Assembly (NCBI RefSeq): GCF_947632075.1
Contig: NZ_CANRNX010000015.1
Location: 1 to 38,960, forward strand
From: an uncultured Flavobacterium sp.
GTDB taxonomy: Bacteria > Bacteroidota > Bacteroidia > Flavobacteriales > Flavobacteriaceae
DNA: 38,960 bases
Direction: 5' to 3'
Below, one piece after another: positions 16,976-26,518 of this stretch. The notes under the pieces are model-generated. The model worked only from the letters and a program-made list of their open reading frames with translations. It was not told where the DNA came from and ran no database searches. The translations under genes were made by a program, and so were the position numbers. The number at the start of each line of letters is the position of its first letter. Within the stretch, counting starts at the first letter, position 1.

Positions 16976-17872
16976 ATGAAACTACCTACTTATCTTAAAC
17001 CAAATGACAAAATTGCTATTGTTTGTACCGCTCGAAAATTTTCGGCAGAAGATGCACAACCAGCAATTGACCTATTAAAAAGTTGGAATTTGGTTCCCGT
17101 TTTAGGAAATACCATTGGTTTAGATAATTTTCAATTAGGAGGTTCTGATGAAGAACGCGCGGCTGATTTTCAAACACAACTTGATGATTCTGAAATAAAA
17201 GCTATTTGGATTGCTCGCGGCGGTTATGGATCCGTGCGAATAATTGATAAACTAAATTTCGACAAATTTTCACAAAATCCGAAATGGATTGTTGGTTTTA
17301 GTGATATCACTGTTTTTCATTCCCACCTAAACAAACTTGGAGTTTCAACAATTCATGGTATTATGCCATTCACGGTTCCGAATACTATTGAAACATCCAT
17401 TGAATCTTTATACAAGGCGTTGTTTGGAGTGACGCTTGGTTATGTAATTCCTTCGCAAACCAATAATCGAATTGGTAAAAATCAAGGTGAATTAGTAGGA
17501 GGGAACCTATCTATAATTTATAGTTTGTTAGGATCACCTTCGAGTATTAACACCGATGGGAAAATTTTGTATATCGAAGATTTAGATGAATATTTATATC
17601 ACGTTGATCGAATGTTACAAAATTTAAAACGTAACGGATATTTTAATAATTTGAAAGGTTTGGTTGTTGGTGGTATGACCGATATGCACGATAATTCTAT
17701 TCCGTTCGGATTAGATGTTGTTGGAATTATTAAAGAAGTAACATCTGAATTTGATTTCCCTGTATGTTTCGATTTTCCTGCAGGTCATATAAAAGATAAT
17801 CGAGCATTAAGATTGGGGCAGCAAGTTTCATTTGAGGTTACAGAAAATAAGGTTGAATTAAAATTCTTGTAA
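16976..17872 (+). CDS. LD-carboxypeptidase (peptidase family S66)
   Basis: Cleaves the L,D bond that releases terminal D-Ala from murein tetrapeptides during cell-wall recycling; some relatives (MccF) degrade microcin C. The family triad is S109 (IVGFSDIT), E201 (YIEDLDEYLYHVDR) and H271 (FPAGHIKDNRALRLG). The RGGYGS motif at 81-86 forms part of the active-site loop. There is no signal peptide, so it acts in the cytoplasm. The length of 298 aa is typical. Its stop codon abuts the ATG of the YraN gene. Confidence 0.93.
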   Translation: MKLPTYLKPNDKIAIVCTARKFSAEDAQPAIDLLKSWNLVPVLGNTIGLDNFQLGGSDEERAADFQTQLDDSEIKAIWIARGGYGSVRIIDKLNFDKFSQNPKWIVGFSDITVFHSHLNKLGVSTIHGIMPFTVPNTIETSIESLYKALFGVTLGYVIPSQTNNRIGKNQGELVGGNLSIIYSLLGSPSSINTDGKILYIEDLDEYLYHVDRMLQNLKRNGYFNNLKGLVVGGMTDMHDNSIPFGLDVVGIIKEVTSEFDFPVCFDFPAGHIKDNRALRLGQQVSFEVTENKVELKFL

Positions 17873-18235
17873 ATGGCACAGCATAACGATTTAGGGAAGT
17901 TTGGTGAAGATTTAGCTGTGTCTTTTCTTCAAAATGAAGGTTATGAAATTTTAGAACGAAATTTTCGTTTCCAAAAATCCGAAATCGATATAATTGTAAA
18001 ACATCAAAATACTATAGTTGTGGTTGAAGTAAAAACCAGAACTTCAATAGCTTTTGGTTTGCCTCAAGATTTTATAAAGCCTGCAAAAATTAAGTTACTT
18101 GTAAAAGGGATAAATCATTATATCGAAAAGCATAATATCGATTTATTTGTTCGATTTGATATTATTGCGATTCATAAAAATGAAAATGCTCAATTTGAAA
18201 TTGAACATATTAAAGAAGCCTTTTATTATTTTTAG
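17873..18235 (+). CDS. YraN / UPF0102 family nuclease-like protein
   Basis: A 120-aa protein of the restriction-endonuclease-like fold. The family signature is clear: LGKFGEDLAVSFLQNEGYEI (about 7-26) and then the PD-(D/E)xK-type site EIDIIVK...VVEVKTRTS with D39 region and E-x-K near 52-54. The biological role of the family is unsettled; it may be a Holliday-junction or DNA-repair nuclease. It begins directly at the preceding stop codon, so translation is probably coupled. Confidence 0.92.
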   Translation: MAQHNDLGKFGEDLAVSFLQNEGYEILERNFRFQKSEIDIIVKHQNTIVVVEVKTRTSIAFGLPQDFIKPAKIKLLVKGINHYIEKHNIDLFVRFDIIAIHKNENAQFEIEHIKEAFYYF

Positions 18236-18303
18236 CAAAAATGTTGGTTTATATAATAACTCAATATAGATTTTTATTAAATTTAAGGATAAAATAAAAT
18301 ATA

Positions 18304-19698
18304 ATGAAAAACTTTCGATTAGAGTCTGATTTATTAGGCGAACTTCAAGTTCCTTCAGTAGCATATTATGGCGTGCAAACCCAACGTGCTGTTGAAAATT
18401 TTAAAATTTCTAAACATAAATTGTCTGATTATAAAGAATTTATTCGTGCTTTAGGAATTGTGAAATTAGGTGCTGCAAAAGCTAATTTTAAATTAGGATT
18501 GCTTTCTGAAGAGATTTATAAGGGAATTGAATTTGGTTCAAATGAATTAATTCAAGGGAAATATTCTGAAGAATTCCCTGTTGATATGATTCAAGGTGGC
18601 GCAGGAACTTCTGTAAACATGAATGCTAATGAGGTAATTGCTAACCTTGCTCTTGAATTTATGGACAAAGAAAAAGGTGAATATGCTTTTTGCTCTCCAA
18701 ATGATCACGTAAATTTATCTCAATCAACAAACGATGCTTACCCAACTGCATTAAAGCTTGCTTTGTTTGAAATGAATAAGCAGGTTATTGCTTCTTTGGA
18801 AAAATTGTATTTTTCATTAGATAAAAAAGCTGAAGAATTTAATGATTTAATTAAAATGGGACGTACGCAATTACAAGATGCAGTTCCAATGACATTAGGT
18901 CAAGAATTCAGAGGTTTTGCTGTTACGTTAAAGAAAGAAATTCAATCTTTACGAAATGTAAGTGCTGCTTTTCTTGAAATAAATATGGGAGCTACTGCTA
19001 TTGGTACAGGATTGAATGCAGTAAAAGGCTATGCAGAATTATGTACTTCAGAAATTGCTGAAATAACTAATGAACCTGTGGTTTTAGCAGAAAATTTAGT
19101 AGAAGCAACTTCAGATACCAGTTCGTTTGTTGAATATTCATCTGCACTTAAAAAATTAAGTATTAAACTTTCTAAAATCTGTAACGATTTACGTTTATTA
19201 TCATCAGGTCCACGTACAGGATTATTTGAAATTAATTTACCAGCTAAACAACCAGGTTCTTCAATCATGCCGGGAAAAGTAAATCCGGTAATTCCAGAAG
19301 TTGTGAATCAGGTTTGTTTTAAAATCATTGGTAATGATTTAACCGTTGCTTTCGCTGCAGAAGCAGGACAGTTACAATTAAATGTAATGGAACCAGTAAT
19401 TGGTTTTTCAATCATGGAATCTATCGAATATTTAATCAATGCAATGGATACATTGCGTATTGAATGTGTTGATGGAATTACTGCAAATACCGACCATTTA
19501 CGTAACGAAGTGCAAAATAGTATTGGAATTGTGACTGCATTAAATCCGCATATTGGATATAAAGCAAGTACACGAATTGCAAAACAAGCTTTAGAAACAG
19601 GAGGTAGTGTGTATCAGATTGTTTTAGATGAAAAATTACTAAGTAAAGAACAACTTGACGAGATTTTAAATCCTAAAAATATGGTTGGACCATTATGA
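18304..19698 (+). CDS. aspA: Aspartate ammonia-lyase
   Basis: Reversible deamination of L-aspartate to fumarate and ammonia. It belongs to the aspartase/fumarase superfamily; the flexible catalytic serine loop GSSIMPGKVNP is at about residues 318-328, with NQSTNDAYPTA-like signature LSQSTNDAYPTALKLA near 138-153. The start RLESDLLGELQVPSVAYYGVQTQRA and length (464 aa) fit aspartase better than class II fumarase, though the two families are close. The final codons overlap the start of the next gene (ATGA). Confidence 0.9.
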   Translation: MKNFRLESDLLGELQVPSVAYYGVQTQRAVENFKISKHKLSDYKEFIRALGIVKLGAAKANFKLGLLSEEIYKGIEFGSNELIQGKYSEEFPVDMIQGGAGTSVNMNANEVIANLALEFMDKEKGEYAFCSPNDHVNLSQSTNDAYPTALKLALFEMNKQVIASLEKLYFSLDKKAEEFNDLIKMGRTQLQDAVPMTLGQEFRGFAVTLKKEIQSLRNVSAAFLEINMGATAIGTGLNAVKGYAELCTSEIAEITNEPVVLAENLVEATSDTSSFVEYSSALKKLSIKLSKICNDLRLLSSGPRTGLFEINLPAKQPGSSIMPGKVNPVIPEVVNQVCFKIIGNDLTVAFAAEAGQLQLNVMEPVIGFSIMESIEYLINAMDTLRIECVDGITANTDHLRNEVQNSIGIVTALNPHIGYKASTRIAKQALETGGSVYQIVLDEKLLSKEQLDEILNPKNMVGPL

Positions 19699-20087
19699 AA
19701 AATCTTTTGTTTTTAATATTAGTTCTTTTTTTTGATAGTAATTCTCAAGCTCAAAATATAAATTCAGACGATAATAAAATTAGTCATTTTTTTCAAGTAA
19801 AAGCTGAACCAGTAGATTATAATATTGTTGACTGGAAAAAAGCAATGATGAATGAGATGAAAGAAAAATGGAGCTTAAGTTTTTTAGAAGTTGTTTTGAT
19901 TTTTATTGTAGAAAAAGATGGTACAATTTCTAATTTAAAGATATATTCAGAAGAATGGAAACCTTCAGAAGAAGAAATTTGTGATTTGCTAAATATGATT
20001 AATTTAAAAGGAAAATGGATTCCTGGTTCAACTAATAATGAAAGTTTAAGAACTGCTTATAATATAAAAATGATTTTTCAACAATAG
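19695..20087 (+). CDS. Small exported protein with TonB-C-like domain
   Basis: A 130-aa protein with a signal peptide (hydrophobic residues 3-14, ending near NSQAQN). The mature part resembles the C-terminal TonB fold: FIVEKDGTISNLKIY near 71-85 and KWIPGSTNNESLRTAYNI near 107-124 match the usual pattern of a beta strand, then a W-x-P-G motif, then basic residues. No membrane anchor or proline-rich linker precedes the domain, so it is not a full TonB. It overlaps aspA by 4 bases (ATGA), implying translational coupling. Its role is unknown. Confidence 0.75.
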   Translation: MKNLLFLILVLFFDSNSQAQNINSDDNKISHFFQVKAEPVDYNIVDWKKAMMNEMKEKWSLSFLEVVLIFIVEKDGTISNLKIYSEEWKPSEEEICDLLNMINLKGKWIPGSTNNESLRTAYNIKMIFQQ

Positions 20088-20092
20088 ATATC

Positions 20093-20127
20093 AATAAAAC
20101 CTCCTTATTTAAGGAGGTTTTATTTTT
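20093..20127. terminator. Bidirectional terminator between the TonB-C-like and CBS genes
   Basis: The perfect inverted repeat AATAAAACCTCCTTA / TAAGGAGGTTTTATT (15 bp, with a minimal loop) starts a few bases after the stop of the plus-strand gene and is followed by five T residues. The CBS gene ends on the other side, so it can serve both. Confidence 0.88.
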
Positions 20128-20140
20128 AAGTCTCAGTTTA

Positions 20141-20554
20141 TTAATATTGGTCTAAAAGGTATTTAACCAAATCGGTTGTGGTAACAATACCAGCTATTTC
20201 GTCATTTTCAGTTACAGGAAGTGAGTGGAAACTTTGATTGTAAAAGATTTCTGCAACATCTTTAATATTTGTGTCAGAAGTTACTGTTATTGGATTTTTA
20301 ACCATAACATCTTTTAGTTCATAAGTATCATAAATTGCATTTAGAGCTTCAATATTATTTTCAGAAGTTCCAAAACCTAATTTTTGAACATCGTTTTTAC
20401 TAATAACTCCGATGATTTTAGATCCATCAACTACCGGAATGTGTCTGATTCCATAATCTGAAAACATTTGATTTACTTCACTTAATTTTTTAGTAAGGTT
20501 TACTACAATTAAAGCTTTCGCCATAATTTGCGAAACGGGAACTCTTTGTTTCAT
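20141..20554 (-). CDS. CBS-domain pair protein
   Basis: A stand-alone protein of two CBS repeats, 137 aa: the first covers about residues 5-62 (MFSDYGIRHIPVVDGSKIIG, then VISKNDVQKLG), the second about 78-137 (FYNQSFHSLPVTENDEIAG, then IVTTTDLVKYLL). Such pairs bind adenine nucleotides and often act as energy sensors that control another protein; no partner gene is adjacent. It is monocistronic. Confidence 0.92.
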   Translation of the reverse strand: MKQRVPVSQIMAKALIVVNLTKKLSEVNQMFSDYGIRHIPVVDGSKIIGVISKNDVQKLGFGTSENNIEALNAIYDTYELKDVMVKNPITVTSDTNIKDVAEIFYNQSFHSLPVTENDEIAGIVTTTDLVKYLLDQY

Positions 20555-20670
20555 ATATTTTTTTTGTTTTTATTTACTACAAATTTCAACTAAGTTTTTT
20601 AAAAAGTAAATGATAAATGTTAGTGGTTTTTTTGATAAAAAATTGTAAATTAATAAGTTGCTTATAAAAA

Positions 20671-20701
20671 AGAAAACCTTCAAGTTACTTGAAGGTTTTC
20701 T
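20671..20701 (-). terminator. Intrinsic terminator of the hemB-cytochrome unit
   Basis: A perfect 14-bp stem (AGAAAACCTTCAAG / CTTGAAGGTTTTCT) with a 3-base loop lies just after the cytochrome gene stop and is followed by TTTTTTATAAG on the minus strand. It ends the minus-strand heme cluster. Confidence 0.9.
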
Positions 20702-20704
20702 TTT

Positions 20705-21100
20705 TTATAGACTTAACATATAAGCTTCTAATGATTTTACTTCTTCATCAGAAAATGTTTTTATAATAGCGAAGTTTGTTTTCATTACTTCATATTGTGA
20801 AGGATCTACAATTGGATCGGCTTTTTGACGTAAGAAATCAAAAATTGAAGCATTTTGTTCCTTGTATATATTAGCAATATCTTTAATACTCGGACCAATT
20901 ACTTTTTTGTCTGGTAAGTGACAAGAAGCACAAGCTGCTTTGTTACTGTTAAATAATTCTTTTCCGTTTGAAATCGATTGTTCTTCAGCAGTTAAAGTTG
21001 CTTCTGGATACAAATTTTCTGTTTTCTTTTCTTCTTTTTTTCCACATGAAACGATACTTATCGCTAACAATGAAAGGATAACAATTTTTTTCATATTCAA
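20705..21100 (-). CDS. Cytochrome c lipoprotein
   Basis: A 131-aa exported heme protein. The signal sequence ends in a lipobox (SIVSCG) with C19 as the lipid-attachment site. The single heme-binding motif is CASCH (C57, C60, H61), and M106 in the VMKTNF region is a likely sixth ligand. It is probably held in the periplasm by a lipid anchor and shuttles electrons. It starts one base from the hemB stop, so a heme-synthesis enzyme and a heme consumer are expressed together. Confidence 0.9.
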   Translation of the reverse strand: MNMKKIVILSLLAISIVSCGKKEEKKTENLYPEATLTAEEQSISNGKELFNSNKAACASCHLPDKKVIGPSIKDIANIYKEQNASIFDFLRQKADPIVDPSQYEVMKTNFAIIKTFSDEEVKSLEAYMLSL

Positions 21101-21101
21101 T

Positions 21102-22103
<1,002 letters not shown>

Positions 22104-22142
22104 TTATATTTTTAATTATTATAAATTTATGATTTTAATGTA

Positions 22143-23090
22143 TTAATCTTGTTTTATGGGAAGAATAATAATTGTATTGTCATACATTTTTTTTGCTTTA
22201 TTGGGCGGGTCAAATCTTATTCCAATTTCTAATTTAAATTCATGAAAAGAGTTTTGATATCTATTTCCATTATTGTTAAATGAGAAAGTTTTACCATTAT
22301 AACCAATTGATGTAAAAAAATTGTTTGTATTATATCCAATTTTTATATCGTTAGAGAATTCAACAATGGCTTTAATTTCTTTTTCTACAATATTTGCTCC
22401 AAAACCTAAATTCACTCCGGCTCCTATTAATATTTTTTTGTTAATTACAAAGTTATAATAATATGATGGAGATAAGGTCATGGAAAAAATATTAACGTCT
22501 AAAAAATCTTGTGTTTCTTTTGATTTGATATTAGTTAGATAGGTTGAGAATTGTGGTATAAAGCTTCCAGCGCTTTTAGTTTGCCATTGATTAAGGTTGA
22601 ATAACGTACTGTAAGAATAGTTTTTGTTAAAAATGTAAGAGGTTGTTCCTCCAATTTTTGTTGATCTTAGTTGTGGAAAATATTTAGTAAAATTGTTATT
22701 TGTATCGATATGAAATCCCTTTTGATGAATTAAAACAAAAGTTTGCATCCAGTTTTTTGCATTAAACCTTAAAGTGAAATTAAAATTTTTAGATTTTTCC
22801 TGAGATAGATTTGTTTTTAAAAAGCTTGGCGTATAACCTATAGAGAAATCTAGAAGTTTATAAGTGAAATTGAAGTTCAATTTTCGTTCTAAATTAGGCT
22901 TTAATTTAATTTGTTGCGACTCATTTTTATCTTTATATCCAAAATGAAAGGTGTCATTATTTTCTTGTATTGAGCTACTTATTATTACCTTTTCACTGTA
23001 TTTTATGTAGTTTTCGTTAGGTGTACTGTTTTGCGCCACTAATATTGTGGTAACAAAAAAAGAAAAAAAGTATACAAGATTCCTAATCAT
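22143..23090 (-). CDS. Exported DUF4421-like protein, copy 2
   Basis: A 315-aa protein with a signal peptide ending near LVAQN (residue 20). The body is rich in alternating aromatic and polar residues, as expected of beta strands, and carries KPNLERKLNFNFTYKLLDFS then IGYTP near residues 63-87. It resembles DUF4421, a Bacteroidota family of probable outer-membrane or cell-envelope proteins; I assign the family by pattern only. It is a clear paralogue of the gene at 23101-24051: 32 of 41 residues match in the IGGTTSY...FIPNFS region. Its function is unknown. Confidence 0.72.
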   Translation of the reverse strand: MIRNLVYFFSFFVTTILVAQNSTPNENYIKYSEKVIISSSIQENNDTFHFGYKDKNESQQIKLKPNLERKLNFNFTYKLLDFSIGYTPSFLKTNLSQEKSKNFNFTLRFNAKNWMQTFVLIHQKGFHIDTNNNFTKYFPQLRSTKIGGTTSYIFNKNYSYSTLFNLNQWQTKSAGSFIPQFSTYLTNIKSKETQDFLDVNIFSMTLSPSYYYNFVINKKILIGAGVNLGFGANIVEKEIKAIVEFSNDIKIGYNTNNFFTSIGYNGKTFSFNNNGNRYQNSFHEFKLEIGIRFDPPNKAKKMYDNTIIILPIKQD

Positions 23091-23100
23091 ACATTTTGAA

Positions 23101-24051
23101 TTATAGTTTTTTAGGAACTAATTTTAAAGCATCGTCATATAATTTTTTAACTTTTTTAGGTGGATCAAACCTGAAACCAACTGCGAGTAAAGCATTTAAA
23201 GAAGTGTCGTCAATTCTGGTTCTATTTTCGTTAAATATGAAGTTAGTGTTATTTATTTCTAAATAGCTATAAAACGATGTAGTATTATATCCTAGTTTTG
23301 AATTAAATGTGATTTGACCTAAAAGCGAAGTTTTTTTGTTATGAATATCAAAACCAACTCCTGCGCCTAATCCACCCGATATAAAAACTCTTTTATTTAT
23401 CACCCAAGTGTAGTAATATGATGGACTTAATGAAAAGCTATACATCTCTAAGTTGAAGCTAGCTTTATCATCTTTGTTTTCAAGACTTGTGTAAAAAAAT
23501 GAAAAATTAGGTATGAAACTTCCGCTACTTTTTATTTGCCATTGATTTTGATTGAATAAGGCTGAATACGAAAAGTTTTCGTTAAAAACGTAAGAAGTTG
23601 TTCCGCCGATTTTTATTGATCTGAAAGAAGGTAAATAAAGTCCTTTATTGTCTTTTAACTCGGTAAAAAAACCTTTCTGTTTTACAATACTTACTGATTG
23701 ATACCATTTTTTATGATTAAAACGTGTACCGAAATTGAAATTACTTGCTTTGTATGCATTAGCCTCAGATTTCATAAACCAAGGTGTGTAGCCAATTGAT
23801 ATATCGATAAGTTTGTAAGTAATCCCGAAGCTCAGTTTTCTTTTGATATTCGGAAAAAAATCAAAAGATTCTACTTTTCCATCAATTTCTTGTTCAAGTA
23901 TAAAAGAATCTGAATCGTTTTGATAGCTTGCACTAACAATCACTTTTTCACCATATGAAACCATATAAATATTCAACGAATCATTTTGTGCAACAACTCG
24001 TTGAATACCAAAGTAAATAATAATAATATTTAGCCAAATTAATTTAGCCAC
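23101..24051 (-). CDS. Exported DUF4421-like protein, copy 1 (GTG start)
   Basis: A 316-aa paralogue of the next gene, with the same order of motifs: signal peptide ending VVAQN (about residue 22), FPNIKRKLSFGITYKLIDIS then IGYTP, KIGGTTSYVFNENFSYSALF, and a final RFDPPKKVKKLYD. The start is a GTG at 24049-24051 inside the last codons of hemF (13-base overlap). The next in-frame ATG would remove the signal peptide, so GTG is favoured. Overlap with hemF implies translational coupling to heme synthesis. Beta-rich, probably envelope-located; no known function. Confidence 0.7.
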   Translation of the reverse strand: MAKLIWLNIIIIYFGIQRVVAQNDSLNIYMVSYGEKVIVSASYQNDSDSFILEQEIDGKVESFDFFPNIKRKLSFGITYKLIDISIGYTPWFMKSEANAYKASNFNFGTRFNHKKWYQSVSIVKQKGFFTELKDNKGLYLPSFRSIKIGGTTSYVFNENFSYSALFNQNQWQIKSSGSFIPNFSFFYTSLENKDDKASFNLEMYSFSLSPSYYYTWVINKRVFISGGLGAGVGFDIHNKKTSLLGQITFNSKLGYNTTSFYSYLEINNTNFIFNENRTRIDDTSLNALLAVGFRFDPPKKVKKLYDDALKLVPKKL

Positions 24052-24944
24052 TGTTTAGGTTTTGCTAATATTTTGATTAATTTTTCTTCTTCTGATCCAG
24101 ATTTTGGATGATGATCATAGACCCATTGAACGTGAGGTGGTAAACTCATTAAGATTGATTCGATGCGTCCGTTTGTTTTTAATCCGAAAATAGTTCCTTT
24201 ATCGTGAACTAAATTAAATTCAACATAACGACCACGACGAATTTCTTGCCAAGTTCTATTTTCGTCTGTGTACGCTAAATCTTTTCTTTTTTCTACAATT
24301 GGCACGTATGATTCTAAGAAACTATTTCCAACTTCAGTAACAAAGTTATACCAATCTTCCATAGACATTTCATCGTTTTCAACTAAATGGTCGAAGAATA
24401 AACCTCCAATTCCACGCGCTTCGTTTCTGTGTGTATTCCAAAAATATTGGTCACAAACCTTTTTATATTTCGGATAAAAATCTTCGTTATGTTTATCGCA
24501 AGCTGTTTTACAAACTTGGTGAAAATGAATTGCATCTTCATCAAATAAATAATATGGAGTTAAATCTTGTCCGCCACCAAACCATGAACCAACTTTGTTT
24601 CCTTCTTTATCATACATTTCAAAATATCTCCAGTTAGCATGAACCGTTGGAACCATTGGGTTTTTAGGATGTAATACCAAACTTAAACCACAAGCAAAGA
24701 AATCTACATCACCAACGTTAAACGCTTTTTGCATAGTTTCTGGTAAATGCCCGTGAACAGCAGAAATGTTTACTCCACCTTTTTCAAAAACAGCTCCGTT
24801 TTCGATAACACGAGTTCTTCCGCCACCACCTTCAGGGCGTTCCCATAAATCTTGTTGGAATTTTGCTACACCATCAACTTCTTCCAATTTTGAAGTAATG
24901 GTATCTTGTAATTGTAATATATATTGATAAAATTTATCTTTCAT
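24039..24944 (-). CDS. hemF: Oxygen-dependent coproporphyrinogen III oxidase
   Basis: Oxidative decarboxylation of coproporphyrinogen III to protoporphyrinogen IX using O2. Family motifs are visible: FAAGLSLV-like FFACGLSLVLHPKNPMVPT near 83-101, WFGGGQDLTPYYLF near 121-134, and RYVEFNLVHDKGTIFGL near 238-254. The length of 301 aa is normal. Use of HemF indicates aerobic heme synthesis. The gene lies 50 bases after a 119-aa hypothetical gene and overlaps the downstream GTG-start gene. Confidence 0.97.
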   Translation of the reverse strand: MKDKFYQYILQLQDTITSKLEEVDGVAKFQQDLWERPEGGGGRTRVIENGAVFEKGGVNISAVHGHLPETMQKAFNVGDVDFFACGLSLVLHPKNPMVPTVHANWRYFEMYDKEGNKVGSWFGGGQDLTPYYLFDEDAIHFHQVCKTACDKHNEDFYPKYKKVCDQYFWNTHRNEARGIGGLFFDHLVENDEMSMEDWYNFVTEVGNSFLESYVPIVEKRKDLAYTDENRTWQEIRRGRYVEFNLVHDKGTIFGLKTNGRIESILMSLPPHVQWVYDHHPKSGSEEEKLIKILAKPKQWLN

Positions 24945-24994
24945 TGTTTTGATAGTATTCAGTAAATAGATTCTAGTATTGAGAATTTATGTAA

Positions 24995-25354
24995 TTATAA
25001 GCGCGCCATCTTATTCATAATTTCAAACGAGAACATTTTGCTTTCGTTTAAAATAAATTGATATAAATGTTTGGCTCTTTCTTTTAAAATTGGATTCGGT
25101 TGTTTCTTTTCAAAACCGACTAAAATGTCCGCAAAGGTTTCAATTTGTTCCCAAGGCCATTCGTTTTCTATAAATTTTTGAAAGAAAAGTTTTTCATCTC
25201 CATTCAGAATTTCTTCTTGTGAAAATCCACTTTCTTCAATGGTTTCCCAAAATAAAGCTTCGTTCCAATTATCGGGTATAAATGTAATTCCAGATAAACG
25301 TTGTAATATGGAATTTAATCTTTGTTGAATTTCGTCTTTTTTACTTGTAAGCAT
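24995..25354 (-). CDS. Hypothetical protein in the heme cluster
   Basis: I do not recognise this 119-aa protein. It has no signal peptide or membrane segment, is mostly helical in appearance, and is rich in Glu, Phe and Trp (WNEALFWETIEESGFSQEEI near 30-49; ENEWPWEQIETFADILVGFE near 67-86). It ends in a basic MNKMARL. It is the first gene after the hemE terminator and precedes hemF by 50 bases, so it heads the second minus-strand heme unit. Codon use looks like that of its neighbours. Confidence 0.7.
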   Translation of the reverse strand: MLTSKKDEIQQRLNSILQRLSGITFIPDNWNEALFWETIEESGFSQEEILNGDEKLFFQKFIENEWPWEQIETFADILVGFEKKQPNPILKERAKHLYQFILNESKMFSFEIMNKMARL

Positions 25355-25423
25355 TCGACTCTTTTTGTTGAAATAAAGTTAAATATTCTCTTACTAATAA
25401 TAACTAAAATATCTTATAAAAAT

Positions 25424-25455
25424 AAATCCTGCAAAGTGAATACCTTGCAGGATTT
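25424..25455 (-). terminator. Intrinsic terminator after hemE
   Basis: An 11-bp stem (AAATCCTGCAA / TTGCAGGATTT) with a 10-base loop lies 2 bases after the hemE stop and is followed on the minus strand by ATTTATTTTTAT. It divides the heme cluster into hemA-C-D-E and a second unit. Confidence 0.78.
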
Positions 25456-25457
25456 GT

Positions 25458-26483
25458 TTATTTATTATATTCTTTCACTGCTTCAATAAATGCTTTTGCA
25501 TGATCTACTGGAATGTTTGGTAAGATTCCGTGTCCAAGATTGACTACTAATTTGTCTTTCCCGAATTCATCAATCATTTCATGAACCATTTTCTTAATTG
25601 TAGGAATTGGCGAAAGTAATCTTGAAGGATCAAAGTTTCCTTGTAAGGTGATGTCGTTACCTGCAAATAAACGTGCATTTTTAGGAGAGCATGTCCAATC
25701 AACACCTAAAGCAGATGCTTTTGATTTTGCCATTTCGCCTAATGCAAACCAACAGCCTTTTCCGAAAACAATAACCTCTGTTTCTTCAGCCAAAGCATCA
25801 ACGATTTGGTTAATGTATTTCCAAGAAAATTCTTGATAATCTACAGGAGAAAGCATTCCTCCCCAAGAATCAAAAATTTGAACAGCATCAACTCCAGCTT
25901 TTACTTTTTCTTTTAAGTAAGCAATAGTTGTATCTGTGATTTTTTGTAATAAAGCATGAGCAGCTTCTGGTTGCGAAAAACAAAATCCTTTAGCTTTATC
26001 AAAACTTTTAGAACCTTTTCCTTCAACTGCATAACAGAAAATTGTCCAAGGTGAACCTGCGAAACCAATTAACGGAACTCGATTATCTAACATTTCTTTT
26101 GTTATTTTAATCGCTTCCATAACGTAGCCTAAAGTTTCTTCAATGTTCGGAACAATTACTTGTTCTACATCTGCTGCTGAACGAATTGGATTTGGCAACC
26201 AAGGTCCAACATCTTCTTTCATCAAAACTTCAATATTCATTGCTTGTGGAACTACAAGAATGTCTGAGAAAAGAATAGCAGCGTCTGATTTTACAATATC
26301 AATAGGTTGTACTGTAATTTCAGCAGCAATTTCTGGCATTCTACAACGTGTAAAAAAGTCGTATTTGTCACGAATTGCACGGAATTCTGGTAAGTATCTA
26401 CCTGCTTGACGCATCATCCAAACTGGTGGTCTTTCAACAGTTTCTCCTTTTAAAGCTCTAAGAAATAAATCGTTTTTTAACAT
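25458..26483 (-). CDS. hemE: Uroporphyrinogen decarboxylase
   Basis: Removes four acetate carboxyl groups from uroporphyrinogen III to give coproporphyrinogen III. The N-terminal signature [18 protein letters not shown] (about 18-35) contains the substrate-contacting arginines; [16 protein letters not shown] near 138-153 and the C-terminal [18 protein letters not shown] are typical. The length of 341 aa is normal. It is the fourth gene of hemA-C-D-E, 35 bases after hemD. Confidence 0.98.
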   Translation of the reverse strand: MLKNDLFLRALKGETVERPPVWMMRQAGRYLPEFRAIRDKYDFFTRCRMPEIAAEITVQPIDIVKSDAAILFSDILVVPQAMNIEVLMKEDVGPWLPNPIRSAADVEQVIVPNIEETLGYVMEAIKITKEMLDNRVPLIGFAGSPWTIFCYAVEGKGSKSFDKAKGFCFSQPEAAHALLQKITDTTIAYLKEKVKAGVDAVQIFDSWGGMLSPVDYQEFSWKYINQIVDALAEETEVIVFGKGCWFALGEMAKSKASALGVDWTCSPKNARLFAGNDITLQGNFDPSRLLSPIPTIKKMVHEMIDEFGKDKLVVNLGHGILPNIPVDHAKAFIEAVKEYNK

Positions 26484-26518
26484 AGTTTTGAATTTATTTT
26501 TTTTCGGTAAACCGAACT

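Noticed and set aside
16976..17872. MccF-type microcin C immunity protein
   Set aside because: The S66 family includes it, but the cell-wall recycling enzyme is the usual chromosomal member and no microcin genes are near.
18143..18364. A minus-strand frame across the YraN-aspA gap
   Set aside because: Ile/Leu/Phe-rich antisense sequence overlapping two real genes.
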